Origin: a virus | Reading direction: 5' to 3' (one strand) | DNA: 52,144 nucleotides | IMG/VR virus record: IMGVR_UViG_3300043435_000349 | Span: 1-52,144 of that record | Shown here: positions 29,479 through 37,746 of the stretch, in pieces | Layout: each line of letters begins with the position of its first letter | Position numbering within the stretch: position 1 is the stretch's first letter | Position numbers and translations under genes: made by a program | Notes under the pieces: model-generated | What the model saw: the letters and a program-made list of their open reading frames with translations, nothing else | Told to the model about the DNA's origin: nothing | Databases searched by the model: none

Positions 29479-29962
29479 CACTACCCCCAATCCATTCAAC
29501 AAACCCAAGATCATAAAGCTGTTTCTCTGTTGCAAGCTGCAAAATCACCTTCCTGTAACGCTCTGCATTGTCCAACCACTTCCCACCCTCACGGATAGAC
29601 TCTCGGTAGTTGAATGTTACATCTGCAATCTTAACAACCCTTGCTCGTTGGCTGCCGTATCTGTCAATGATATCAATATATTCCTGATAGCGAGCTTTAC
29701 CAAGATCATTAGTGAGCATCAGTATGTCGTCAGCAATATCCCACTTGAATAGGCCACAGAGGGTCTTGTAGGTCATGTTGGTGTCCTCGCAATTATCATG
29801 ACACAATGCCACAATGTGCGTACCTTCCTCCTGAACACCAAGCTCATGTTGCAAGATCCCCAAAACACCAAGAATATGGTGATGGAAATAGTCCTTGTCA
29901 CCATATTTCTGACCAGCGTGTAGACGCTTTGAAAGCTCATACGCAAATGTTGCATCGTTCAT
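29471..29962 (-). CDS. HD-domain hydrolase of the SpoT/MESH1 type
   Basis: The protein has 163 residues from the ATG at 29962 (GGAGG eight bases upstream). The RelA/SpoT hydrolase HD signatures are clear: LHAGQKYGDKDYFHHH (residues 14-29), the HD pair with following ED (CHDNCEDT, 54-61), and KIADVTFNYRE, matching the K-[LI]-AD-x-x-x-N-x-R motif. Length is like small alarmone hydrolases (about 180 residues), with no synthetase domain. Probable role: hydrolysis of (p)ppGpp or a related nucleotide, which would blunt the host stringent response or an alarmone-type toxin. It is the first gene of a minus-strand unit under a strong promoter. Confidence 0.8.
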   Translation of the reverse strand: MNDATFAYELSKRLHAGQKYGDKDYFHHHILGVLGILQHELGVQEEGTHIVALCHDNCEDTNMTYKTLCGLFKWDIADDILMLTNDLGKARYQEYIDIIDRYGSQRARVVKIADVTFNYRESIREGGKWLDNAERYRKVILQLATEKQLYDLGFVEWIGGSDA

Positions 29963-29978
29963 AAAGCATTCCTCCGTT

Positions 29979-30019
29979 TCTGTTGAAGCCATTATTGACC
30001 AAACAAAACAGCATGTCAA
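29979..30019 (-). promoter_or_regulatory. promoter sharing an 18-base block with the 20154 promoter
   Basis: On the minus strand, TTGACA (30019-30014), 17-bp spacer, AATAAT (29996-29991), with GGCTTCAACAGA following (to 29979). This transcribed start region is identical to 20183-20194. Confidence 0.85.
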
Positions 30020-30040
30020 CATATTTCTTTTATTCAGACA

Positions 30041-30074
30041 AATAAAAAGGGAAGCTGCAATTAAGCGGCTTCCC
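30041..30074 (-). terminator. rho-independent terminator
   Basis: On the minus strand, GGGAAGC / GCTTCCC (7 bp, extended by a GC pair past a mismatch), then TTTTTATTT. It ends the PhoH/ClpP-like unit. Confidence 0.85.
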
Positions 30075-30080
30075 TTCTTC

Positions 30081-30740
30081 TTAGCTCAACAACTTTGGTG
30101 GAACAACATCAGAGTCGTCCTGTGCTGCACGTTTCTCAAGACGCTCAATAACCTCGCTACCAAGCATCCAAAACTCCTTCCCACAGAAGAATTGCTCAAG
30201 CTCTTTGTCTGACAAGAAGCCAGAATAGATGTCTGTCATCAATTTCTTGTGTGCGTGAGTTTCGAACTCTACATAAGCAGCTAGGTCAGATGCCTTGCCA
30301 CCAACACCCCAAGAGCTTTGTTCATGAATCATGAAGCGAGCATTCTCACACACTGTATGGCTATGACAACTCAAGAACAATGCACTACCACCAGACATAG
30401 CTGTAGACATCAATGTCCCATGCACATGAGCTTCTGTCATCGCCATCGCATTCAGGATAGCAATAGTTGTGTCTACGCTACCACCATTGGTTGCAAACAC
30501 AATCTCAATGAAATCCCCTTGCCCAGCATCAGCCAAGAAATCAAGAAGCTCTCGATACTCACTGACATCGCCAATGTCCCCATCCAAGCGGTAGCGAGCC
30601 TGCACCTTTGAATGCTCTGTCATTGTTAGAGCAGAGGCTTTCTCTGGCACATTTCCTTCCATCAGGAAGTCTAGGTCGAGGGCATTGCGCTTTGGCAATG
30701 CTTCACGCTTAGGTGATAGTTTACGCTTCATTTGCTTCAT
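30081..30740 (-). CDS. ClpP-like serine protease
   Basis: The protein has 219 residues from the ATG at 30740 (GGGGGCGGA upstream). The ClpP/crotonase fold is indicated by the oxyanion-strand block FATNGGSVDTTIAIL (82-96), the nucleophile region STAMSGGSALFL (112-123; Ser116 is the likely nucleophile), and MIHEQSS with His139. The N-terminal 35 residues are basic and probably disordered. It is separate from the prohead protease of the late region, so it is likely an early protein acting on host or phage regulators. Chaperone partner and substrate are unknown. Confidence 0.8.
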   Translation of the reverse strand: MKQMKRKLSPKREALPKRNALDLDFLMEGNVPEKASALTMTEHSKVQARYRLDGDIGDVSEYRELLDFLADAGQGDFIEIVFATNGGSVDTTIAILNAMAMTEAHVHGTLMSTAMSGGSALFLSCHSHTVCENARFMIHEQSSWGVGGKASDLAAYVEFETHAHKKLMTDIYSGFLSDKELEQFFCGKEFWMLGSEVIERLEKRAAQDDSDVVPPKLLS

Positions 30741-31006
30741 TCCGCCCCCACAACACGACCTTCTGAATTGATCGTGATATTGAAATAGTTTTGAATGCCA
30801 CCTTCCCACTTTTGGAAATCGGCAGCATCCACACCACATCTACCAGAACCCCGCTCTAACAGGGCGTTATTCAACACATTGCCGATAACAACACCAGCTT
30901 CAATTTTGCCAAGTTTGTCGCAAACAAAAGCATAACTGTCTGGTGAGTGGTCAATAAGCACACGCTTCATATATTTGCAGGATGTACAATTTAGCACTAC
31001 TGCCAC
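30737..31006 (-). CDS. unknown small protein with Cys pair
   Basis: This is an 89-residue protein. N-terminal CTSCKYMKR and later Cys residues (FVCDKLG, GRCGVD) could form a zinc site; together this resembles a small treble-clef or rubredoxin-like layout. It overlaps phoH and the ClpP-like gene. Confidence 0.5.
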   Translation of the reverse strand: MAVVLNCTSCKYMKRVLIDHSPDSYAFVCDKLGKIEAGVVIGNVLNNALLERGSGRCGVDAADFQKWEGGIQNYFNITINSEGRVVGAE

Positions 31007-31752
31007 CCCTCTTTGTTGTATGCAATCACAAAGTCTTTGGTAATGCCACTACGGACAATATCCTCTTCACCAAACTCAACAACTCCAGCATCACGAATCT
31101 CGTGCTTCTGTAAGATGTCGCACAAGAAGGTGAGTCCATCCTTACCATTCTTCACGTCATTCTGTTTTGCATCACCCATACAAACCAATGTGCAGTTTTC
31201 ACCAATGCGTGTTGTGATAGCCTGAATCTCGGTAATCTCACAACTTTGGCATTCATCAACCAAGACAACAGCATTCTTGAATGATCGACCACGAATAACC
31301 TCTAGTGGAACAATCTCAATCCTACCATCCTCAAGCATGATGTCCACTGTAGCGGATGACAACGCTTCCCGAAGATAACCTAACATTGGCAGAAGGAATG
31401 GTGTGATCTTCTCAACCAAGTTACCACTGTTAAACCCCATAGTCTTGATTGAAGCATATGGGCGTGTCAGCACCAACTTCTCAATCTTACCTGCCAACAG
31501 TAGACGAGCAGCCCACTGACATGCAACGTAGCTCTTGCCAGTTCCGGCAGATCCAGATGCCACAACAACACTAAGCTGTTCGAGCATGTGCAGGTAGAGC
31601 TTCTGATTATTGGTCTTTGGCTTGATAGGCTCAACAGCCTTCTGTTGCCGCTCTTGCTCCCATTTATTCTTGGGAACATGTGGAGATGTGCCTTCTAGTT
31701 TACGAGCTTTGATGCTGCTATTCCTTTCGTAACGCCGAGCCTGATTACTCAT
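30997..31752 (-). CDS. phoH: PhoH-like ATPase
   Basis: This is a 251-residue PhoH-family protein. The N-terminal 45 residues are basic. A Q-motif-like NNQKLYLHML precedes Walker A (GSAGTGKSY, around residues 67-75), then LTRPYASI, and Walker B VVLVDECQ (around 166-173) with the typical TRIGENCTLVCMGD sensor block. PhoH proteins are RNA-binding ATPases/helicases of the SF1 type and are common in phages, where their role is unresolved. AGGAAGG precedes the start. Confidence 0.92.
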   Translation of the reverse strand: MSNQARRYERNSSIKARKLEGTSPHVPKNKWEQERQQKAVEPIKPKTNNQKLYLHMLEQLSVVVASGSAGTGKSYVACQWAARLLLAGKIEKLVLTRPYASIKTMGFNSGNLVEKITPFLLPMLGYLREALSSATVDIMLEDGRIEIVPLEVIRGRSFKNAVVLVDECQSCEITEIQAITTRIGENCTLVCMGDAKQNDVKNGKDGLTFLCDILQKHEIRDAGVVEFGEEDIVRSGITKDFVIAYNKEGWQ

Positions 31753-32042
31753 GTTGAAGCCCTTCCTGTACTGCTATCGACAAGGACAAATTTAGGGAAA
31801 GGGCATTCAAGCCCCGTCCCGTATATTTCAAACCAACCGTGCATGTTGAATGTCTGTTTGGCTAAGTCACGCTCAACCACCTTCCAGTCATCATCAACAC
31901 GGCACAGGACAAACCCAATGACATAAGCCCTTCCATTGCGAATAGGGAATGCTTCAACGATGTGGTCATTCCATGATAAGCCTTCCATTTCATGTGCAAA
32001 TTGCTTGTCACATTCCACACCATACATAAGCATAGCTGCCAT
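31749..32042 (-). CDS. unknown small protein
   Basis: This is a 97-residue protein coupled to phoH by an ATGA overlap. It contains HIVEAFPIRNGRAYVIGFVL and KFVLVDSSTGRAST. No family is recognised. Confidence 0.5.
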   Translation of the reverse strand: MAAMLMYGVECDKQFAHEMEGLSWNDHIVEAFPIRNGRAYVIGFVLCRVDDDWKVVERDLAKQTFNMHGWFEIYGTGLECPFPKFVLVDSSTGRAST

Positions 32043-32093
32043 CTCATTTGTCCTGTTGTGTTATTTGCTGCTAGACGAATCCAAGCCCCTCGT

Positions 32094-32456
32094 TCATTCT
32101 GAGTCTACCTGAGCTTTGGTTCGACGTTTTGGGGCTGGTTTTTCCTGCTGTTCACCTACCGTGATGCCTGCCGTTACATCATCATGTTTTGGTAGTTCAT
32201 CCTGAGCAAGCTGTCCAACGCCCACACCAACAACGGCATCAAGCTCAGGTTCTTGCTCAGAATCGGGCTTCGACACTTTGGTCATCGTAGCAAAGAACAT
32301 ACCAGCCACTTGCTTCGGGTAGGTCTTGATGTCATTCAAGAGGATGCTGTAGCCTTCGCCAATGTGATCCTCAATCTGCTCAAGAAACTTGGCAAGGCTA
32401 TGGTGCTTGATGATCTTTGATTCAATGACAAATGGCATTGCTTTAGGGTCGGTCAT
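32094..32456 (-). CDS. unknown protein with acidic/proline tail
   Basis: This is a 120-residue protein. N-terminal alpha/beta part (FVIESKIIKHHSLAKFLEQI), then a low-complexity acidic region and a basic end (EKPAPKRRTKAQ). It has its own promoter. No family is recognised. Confidence 0.55.
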   Translation of the reverse strand: MTDPKAMPFVIESKIIKHHSLAKFLEQIEDHIGEGYSILLNDIKTYPKQVAGMFFATMTKVSKPDSEQEPELDAVVGVGVGQLAQDELPKHDDVTAGITVGEQQEKPAPKRRTKAQVDSE

Positions 32457-32484
32457 GTGTGTTGCTCCTATGTTTGATTGCCTA

Positions 32485-32512
32485 ATGTTACATTACAATC
32501 CTGTGTTGTCAA
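32485..32512 (-). promoter_or_regulatory. sigma70-like promoter
   Basis: On the minus strand, TTGACA (32512-32507), 16-bp spacer, TAACAT (32490-32485), upstream of the gene starting at 32456 and phoH. Confidence 0.7.
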
Positions 32513-32548
32513 ACAGAATGTTGTGTTGGTTGTGTAATGGCAGACCCA

Positions 32549-32875
32549 CTAAAGTCTACTCATCCCCATTTTAAGCCCAACAACCTTCTTGTCAAACATG
32601 CGATGTAGGTCATGCCAGATGTCAAACAGCTCATCAATACGACTGCTGCTAAAATCATTCACATTGCAATCACACCAACCAAGATGCCCAATGTAATCTA
32701 GTGGCAAAATGACAAGCATCTCATCGTAGTCTGCACCATCATAAGGAATAATCGCCCTCACTTTCTCATGGAAATGCACATGATCCCAAATGTCATCATA
32801 ATCAACATCCATGATCTTGCAGAAATCTTCCACTGTACAACCAACACCAACCACAGCTTCATAACTATAGCTCAT
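32549..32875 (-). CDS. unknown protein
   Basis: The protein has 108 residues from the ATG at 32875 (GGGGAAG upstream). Acidic and Asp/Tyr-rich (MDVDYDDIWDHVHFHEK; PYDGADYDEML). No family is recognised. Confidence 0.5.
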   Translation of the reverse strand: MSYSYEAVVGVGCTVEDFCKIMDVDYDDIWDHVHFHEKVRAIIPYDGADYDEMLVILPLDYIGHLGWCDCNVNDFSSSRIDELFDIWHDLHRMFDKKVVGLKMGMSRL

Positions 32876-33105
32876 GACAACTTCCCCGCTTTGATCCAAA
32901 AGACACGCCCTTCTTCAATCATCTGCTTGTGCCAACCAGCACCACGACCCCACTTGTTAAAGTCATCCACACCAAGAGCAACCAAAGCAGCTACAGAATC
33001 TTCTTTCGTAGGCTCTCGGTCAAGATAGACTGTATGATACTCGGTGTAGAAGTCGTCATTAGAGTGACCACCCCATTTCTGCTCGCAAAACACCCAGATC
33101 GTCAT
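32872..33105 (-). CDS. unknown small protein
   Basis: This is a 77-residue protein with overlapping codons on both sides. It contains TVYLDREPTKEDSVAALVAL and NKWGRGAGWHKQM. No family is recognised. Confidence 0.5.
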   Translation of the reverse strand: MTIWVFCEQKWGGHSNDDFYTEYHTVYLDREPTKEDSVAALVALGVDDFNKWGRGAGWHKQMIEEGRVFWIKAGKLS

Positions 33106-33416
33106 GACGTAAGCTCCTGCTTATATGTTGTCAAACTCAGAACAGCCTTATCCCCAGTGTAGTGGGTGTAGACGTGATCTTCCCCGTTGATCAGTTTGGT
33201 CGCATATTCCAAACGATCTTCACCCAATGACATAAGCCCAAGCGGATTGTATTTAAACCACTGCTCAATAACATCAAGCTCTTTAATACGGCTCAAAGGC
33301 TCTTTAGTCACACAGACAATATCCACTTGTCGGTCTAACATCACATAAGGACGCTCGTATGCTTCCTCATCAAACACAGTCATCTCAATGACGTGTACAT
33401 ACACACGGTCTGTCAT
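33102..33416 (-). CDS. unknown protein
   Basis: This is a 104-residue protein with an ATGA overlap downstream. Beta-rich start (DRVYVHVIEMTVFDEEAY). No family is recognised. Confidence 0.5.
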   Translation of the reverse strand: MTDRVYVHVIEMTVFDEEAYERPYVMLDRQVDIVCVTKEPLSRIKELDVIEQWFKYNPLGLMSLGEDRLEYATKLINGEDHVYTHYTGDKAVLSLTTYKQELTS

Positions 33417-33419
33417 TTC

Positions 33420-33647
33420 TCAACCCTCAAGCTCATAAACAAAATCAATTACATCCTCCCAATTGCCAACAAGCTCTAGGTAGCCCCCGACATAAACACT
33501 GTGATCACCACTTTGACAAAGACCCACCTCAATACAACGCTCACCGAACATTGCCCGATATGACCTGTAATAACCAGACATATCGTATGTTTGCTCAAAA
33601 CCCACCCCTTTCAGGAAACTCTCAAGCTCTTGCAGATGGTCATTCAT
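33420..33647 (-). CDS. unknown small protein
   Basis: The protein has 75 residues from the ATG at 33647 (GGGGAA upstream). LESFLKGVGFEQTYD and GYLELVGNWEDVIDFVYEL suggest a small alpha/beta fold. No family is recognised. Confidence 0.5.
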   Translation of the reverse strand: MNDHLQELESFLKGVGFEQTYDMSGYYRSYRAMFGERCIEVGLCQSGDHSVYVGGYLELVGNWEDVIDFVYELEG

Positions 33648-33864
33648 CACATTCCCCGTCAAACAGATCACTTAGTCCAGCTTTATCCAACACAGCCCGA
33701 CACCACTTGGCAGAAATAAGACATTGCTCGTCCGCATCTGGACTTTTAACCTTTTGAAATACTTCATACATCTTATCCAGCAAATAGTTGGTTGTAATGA
33801 TAGCCGCTTCACGATCACCCAACCTACTCATGAACCTCTCTTTAACAACTTCATAGCTCATCAT
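33640..33864 (-). CDS. unknown small protein
   Basis: This is a 74-residue protein with GGAGGG four bases upstream of the first ATG and an ATGA overlap. Helical (REAAIITTNYLLDKMYEVF). No family is recognised. Confidence 0.5.
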   Translation of the reverse strand: MMSYEVVKERFMSRLGDREAAIITTNYLLDKMYEVFQKVKSPDADEQCLISAKWCRAVLDKAGLSDLFDGECDE

Positions 33865-34457
33865 TTACCCTCCTTAAACAGATCACGCAAACCAAGCAAA
33901 ACACTATACACACGATCCTTCATCTCAAGCACCTGCTCTTTTGCTGGCTTCTTGTACAAACCATCTGTCTTGAATGGAACACCTAACACAATTGTTTCCA
34001 AACTTCCAGTGTAGGAGGTCTCCTCAATTGCCCATATCGCACCAGCCTTACAACTGATGGTGCGTATATCGTCCGCCCGAATGTACATCTCAGATGAGAC
34101 AGGAAGGTTTTCACTACGGATTTCGACACTTGGCTGGGCATACACCTTCCTGAAAGACCCGTCAGAGCTTTTGTATTTCCACCCCGACATAACAACACGA
34201 CCACCCTCAACAAAAGAATGGTGGGTGAAGTTTCCAGCCAGCACAGACAACCAGATGTTGTACTTATGACTGTGTGGTGCAACATCCCCAAATTCAATAT
34301 CTTTTGTTGCAATAAAGAATCTTGTTAAACAGCCATCATCTGCTTTCTTCACCACCAAGCTAAACACGCCATCAACATGGCAGTCCATCAAAGACATGTT
34401 CAGAGCTTCGTCTGTAGCCCCTTCAACAGCGTCAATCAGCAGGTTTAGGTTTAACAT
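33861..34457 (-). CDS. unknown protein, possible cupin-like fold
   Basis: The protein has 198 residues from the ATG at 34457; a GTG one codon earlier is possible. The segment APHSHKYNIWLSVLAGNFTHHSF (residues 60-82) and IRTISCKAGAIWAIEE (132-147) have the spacing and H-x-H character of a cupin double-stranded beta-helix. This is a weak resemblance only. Confidence 0.5.
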   Translation of the reverse strand: MLNLNLLIDAVEGATDEALNMSLMDCHVDGVFSLVVKKADDGCLTRFFIATKDIEFGDVAPHSHKYNIWLSVLAGNFTHHSFVEGGRVVMSGWKYKSSDGSFRKVYAQPSVEIRSENLPVSSEMYIRADDIRTISCKAGAIWAIEETSYTGSLETIVLGVPFKTDGLYKKPAKEQVLEMKDRVYSVLLGLRDLFKEGK

Positions 34458-34843
34458 CACACACCACTCGTAACATAGAAATCGTTTTTAGACAGGGTGC
34501 GCCCAATCCGACCGTCATTGAAATAGAAGATCGCACCACCACCCCAATTATACAAACCAGCTTTGTCACTAAATGCACAATCGCCGTAGTGGGTGGGCAG
34601 CGAGCTTGATTCATCATCCCACTCAACAGACCAACGCTCGCCACAACATTCGCACCACTCAGAGTTTTCAATGATTGCATCTTCGACCATGCTGACAGCT
34701 TCTTTATGGGTCTTGGCCTGTACAAACACAAAATCATCCACTTGGTTGTTACGGATAAAATAACCACCACTGTTGTTCTGGTGAAAACACCACCATTGCA
34801 AACCATCAGACTTGGTTAGTTCTTTAAACTCTAAAGCATTCAT
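34457..34843 (-). CDS. unknown protein with CxCC zinc-like motif
   Basis: The protein has 128 residues. After YFIRNNQVDDFVFVQAKTHKEA (an alpha/beta domain) comes CECCGERW near residue 65 and a Cys at 90 (YGDCAFS). This architecture is familiar from several phage hypothetical proteins (a DUF with CxCCGxRW). GGAGAG precedes the start. Confidence 0.55.
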   Translation of the reverse strand: MNALEFKELTKSDGLQWWCFHQNNSGGYFIRNNQVDDFVFVQAKTHKEAVSMVEDAIIENSEWCECCGERWSVEWDDESSSLPTHYGDCAFSDKAGLYNWGGGAIFYFNDGRIGRTLSKNDFYVTSGV

Positions 34844-34941
34844 CATCTCTCTCCGTTAAAAGCAATCTTGCTTGGTAAAGCCATATTCCCACACATCAGA
34901 CAGAATGTAAAGCATTTCTTTCATGTTTTTACAAAGAGAAT

Positions 34942-34957
34942 GGCTTCAAAAGAAGCC
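34942..34957 (-). terminator. hairpin at gene end
   Basis: GGCTTC-TTTT-GAAGCC spans the stop codon of the helicase-like gene. No T-run follows, so termination is weak at best. Confidence 0.4.
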
Positions 34958-36424
34958 TTCCCAACTGATGACAGGCATTTCATTGTCCACACACTCAGAA
35001 ACGTATTCTGAGGGCAATTGCTTGTCAAAAACACAAGGGGCTTCAATAGTCCCGTCATCTTGTTCCCATCCATCCCAACATGTTGTCGGCATGTTCTTGT
35101 CAGCAGAAGGCTCTTTCACAGGGACATCCGCAACAGGGCTGTCAACAAACACAATGCCAAGATTTTCTGATGCCATTCTGTATGACAATGGGTTGCTAAC
35201 AACAAATTCGTCATTAAGCCAACGTTCAAACAGCTTGCGCATTCTTGGGGCTAAGATAGCCACAGTCATTGGTTCACCCTTACGGATACACCCACGCCAC
35301 AACCACTGCACTAGCTGAGATAGCGCATAATGATCACGATCAACCGACACCCCCATGTCCGTCAAATAAGCATCCACAGCACTGTTGGGGTGGACATCTA
35401 AAGCATAGACCATCACTTTCTTGTGGGCATACTCATTGGTAGCCCGACACTTCGGATAAATCCATGTTTCCCGACCCTCCTTATGCACCTTTCCGTTTGG
35501 CTTAATCAACCTGTTTTTCAATTCACCACGCCTAATTACAAATTCTTTTGGTAGTGAGAACCCACAATCCGCAGCATCATATGGTCGAAATATGTTTGAC
35601 AAAGTTCGCTCAACAGCCTGTATATCAGGCGACTTCATGTTTTTCCAAGATGTCTGTGTCAAGGACAACTTGTCATATGGTTTGTAGTAGGATTTTGACA
35701 CAGGCTCAATCAGGTGAGCCACACTACTAGGCAACACATCAGGAACGTCAACACCTGTAAACTCTATCCACTCAACACCATGTAAAGACAAGAACTGCTC
35801 AAGCAAACTACCCTTAAACATGTAGCTCATAATGATGACACGTCTAGCACACATCAAAACATCAACAGGCAGACAAGACACCACAAAGCCATTATATCGC
35901 TTGGAACTATACAACAAACCTTTCCCACACATCTCCTTGACCTCCGTGTACATGACCTTCTGTACAGTGGAAGCATCATGAAATGTCAACCTGCCATTTG
36001 TGTCATCACGCGACAAGTGACCATTGTCAAACAACCAAAGCATATCTCTAGGTGGGACATCTCGGAAGGCTTCAATCAAACTCACTTCTTCATCCAACAC
36101 GATGGTATAGCCGAGTTGCTGAATCAACTTCCAATGACGTTCATCACAAGTTTTCAACAGAGCATGTGTTGTAGCAATGTTTTCCCTTCCAGACAACAAT
36201 AACAACATGTCCTCTGCCTTAGAGGATCGCCATTTATCACCATCTTTAAACACCAACCGCTCTGGACACTTAACAGCAAGGTCTGGCCTTACAGCATTGA
36301 TCCTTTCTTCTGCTTCACTGAGCAATGGGGTGACAAAGATAAATCGCATCTCTGGTTTTAGCCACTGTAAAATGGCATTAGTCTTACCAGCACCCATCAT
36401 CCTGTCTAACACTTCAACTTTCAC
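34946..36424 (-). CDS. P-loop helicase-like protein (copy 2)
   Basis: This is a 492-residue protein paralogous to the 15289-16518 product along its first 400 residues: Walker A RMMGAGKT (8-15), FIFVTPLLSEAEERI, ATTHALLKTC, Walker B TIVLDEEVSLIEAF, SKRYNGFVVSCLP, CRATNEYAHK, and QLVQWLWRGCIRKGE (motif VI-like). It carries an extra C-terminal region of about 80 acidic residues with PTTCWDGW and PVISWEGFF, absent from copy 1. The two may be partners or act at two sites. Its upstream non-coding DNA contains the same 26-bp repeat as copy 1. Confidence 0.75.
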   Translation of the reverse strand: MKVEVLDRMMGAGKTNAILQWLKPEMRFIFVTPLLSEAEERINAVRPDLAVKCPERLVFKDGDKWRSSKAEDMLLLLSGRENIATTHALLKTCDERHWKLIQQLGYTIVLDEEVSLIEAFRDVPPRDMLWLFDNGHLSRDDTNGRLTFHDASTVQKVMYTEVKEMCGKGLLYSSKRYNGFVVSCLPVDVLMCARRVIIMSYMFKGSLLEQFLSLHGVEWIEFTGVDVPDVLPSSVAHLIEPVSKSYYKPYDKLSLTQTSWKNMKSPDIQAVERTLSNIFRPYDAADCGFSLPKEFVIRRGELKNRLIKPNGKVHKEGRETWIYPKCRATNEYAHKKVMVYALDVHPNSAVDAYLTDMGVSVDRDHYALSQLVQWLWRGCIRKGEPMTVAILAPRMRKLFERWLNDEFVVSNPLSYRMASENLGIVFVDSPVADVPVKEPSADKNMPTTCWDGWEQDDGTIEAPCVFDKQLPSEYVSECVDNEMPVISWEGFF

Positions 36425-36974
36425 ACAACAGCCCTCGACCTAAATGGACAACAAATGTACTATTGAAGCTCTGTTTTGTCAAGCTCAGTTTTGTATGAAA
36501 AATGAGGTGTTGTCAAAAACCAACACTTTGTCCTGTAAGTTATTGATCCGGTACAAGATTTCTGGCTAAGCCTATAAGAGTCAAACCAATATAATATGAT
36601 AGATAAGATGAATATGATCACCCACTACAGTCTGCTCTATGCCTGCTTCGCAAACGTACATAATCTGCTACAGTCAACTGATTTAGACAAATATTTAGTC
36701 CAACTGAAATAACGCTTTTGTCTTTTGCTCTTAATCTTTTTACATGACCACTGTTGGATAAATCCAACCATGCACACCATAAGGTTAAAAGCAAAAGATC
36801 TTTTTTATTATTAAAAAAACACCCTCTACAGCTTACGTCAACAGAACCAGCTTATAAATCCGATTTCTGTTGACATTGGCTTTTGTTGTGTTTGTTTTTG
36901 CAACTTGTTGCCATGTGACCCAATTGATCTCACGGAACACAGAGCCGCTATTAGCAATTATTTATTTCATTTAA
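36425..36974. other. non-coding stretch, counterpart of 16.5-17.7 kb
   Basis: 550 bases without a gene. Hairpins: GTGTTG / CAACAC (36507-36526) and GTTGGAT-AA-ATCCAAC (36753-36768). The 26-bp repeat copy lies at 36790-36815. The string TTTTGTCTTTTGCTCTTAATC around 36716 and T-rich runs make it AT-rich. Confidence 0.7.
36790..36815. repeat. 26-bp dispersed repeat, copy 2
   Basis: Identical over 26 bases to 17037-17062. Outside that, TTAAAAGCA precedes both, with a 6-base difference (AGAGCA present only in copy 1). Confidence 0.85.
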
Positions 36975-37181
36975 TTACTTGTGTTGGTTTAGGTGTTTCA
37001 ACCACATGTTAATTGCTGCTAGAGCATCAAGACTGAGTAGGTGTGTACCACAATCTACATACCTCCAACTATCCTCAGACACCAACCGACCTAAGTAGTG
37101 GTTCAACTCTACATCCCACACCCTACCAAGACTATCGACACAACATCTACCGGTCGGCTTACACTTCCTGAAATCACTCAT
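36975..37181 (-). CDS. unknown small protein
   Basis: The protein has 68 residues from the ATG at 37181 (GAGGAGAAA upstream), overlapping the gene upstream. It contains CKPTGRCCVDSLGRVWDVE, a possible metal site, and LSLDALAAINMWLKHL. No family is recognised. Confidence 0.5.
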   Translation of the reverse strand: MSDFRKCKPTGRCCVDSLGRVWDVELNHYLGRLVSEDSWRYVDCGTHLLSLDALAAINMWLKHLNQHK

Positions 37182-37623
37182 CACATTTCTCCTCAACACA
37201 CTCAGTCATAAAATACCAAACACATGTTGCTTCACCCCATTGATTACCAACCGAGTGAGGTTTGGTGTGGTCAAACACATGTACATCACCACTTCTCAAA
37301 TACCAACTCTGTGCTTCTTCTTTAGGGAATCCTGTTGCTGCAAATGTCAAACCTTTTGCAACCTTTGGAAACCACACTAAAGATAAGAACACATTACCAC
37401 CCCATACAGGGTCTGTGTGCTGCATCACATAACGATTCATCCTCCCACCTATTGCTGGGGCTTGTCCGCCATCATGCCAACGATAACCAAGCTGATCTAC
37501 CAATCTGTTTATTTCGTCAGGCCAACCAACAGACAAATCGTACATTTGAAAGATGTCGTTGTTCTGTGTTTCAGCCAACCTTGTCAGCACACCTCTTTTT
37601 GGTAGGACATTTCCGATCAACAT
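37174..37623 (-). CDS. possible 2OG-Fe(II) oxygenase-like protein
   Basis: This is a 149-residue protein. A jelly-roll dioxygenase pattern is suggested by H69-x-D71 (QHTDPVWGG), a hydrophobic strand (VFLSLVWFP), and GDVHVFDHTKPHSV with H123, as in HxD...H iron triads. A C-terminal Arg for 2-oxoglutarate is not obvious. Such proteins hydroxylate proteins or nucleic acids. It is the first gene of the minus-strand block, under the promoter at 37655. Confidence 0.5.
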   Translation of the reverse strand: MLIGNVLPKRGVLTRLAETQNNDIFQMYDLSVGWPDEINRLVDQLGYRWHDGGQAPAIGGRMNRYVMQHTDPVWGGNVFLSLVWFPKVAKGLTFAATGFPKEEAQSWYLRSGDVHVFDHTKPHSVGNQWGEATCVWYFMTECVEEKCDE

Positions 37624-37654
37624 TTAAACACTCCACAAATCATTTCGATGCCCC

Positions 37655-37682
37655 ATCCTACCACAACCCCACCTTGTGTCAA
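37655..37682 (-). promoter_or_regulatory. sigma70-like promoter
   Basis: On the minus strand, TTGACA (37682-37677), 16-bp spacer, TAGGAT (37660-37655). It is divergent from the plus-strand promoter at 37747. Confidence 0.7.
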
Positions 37683-37746
37683 TTGTTTATTTAAAACAAT
37701 TCATAAGACCCTCTGATAAGAATTGTTGTTTGTATGTACAGTATGG

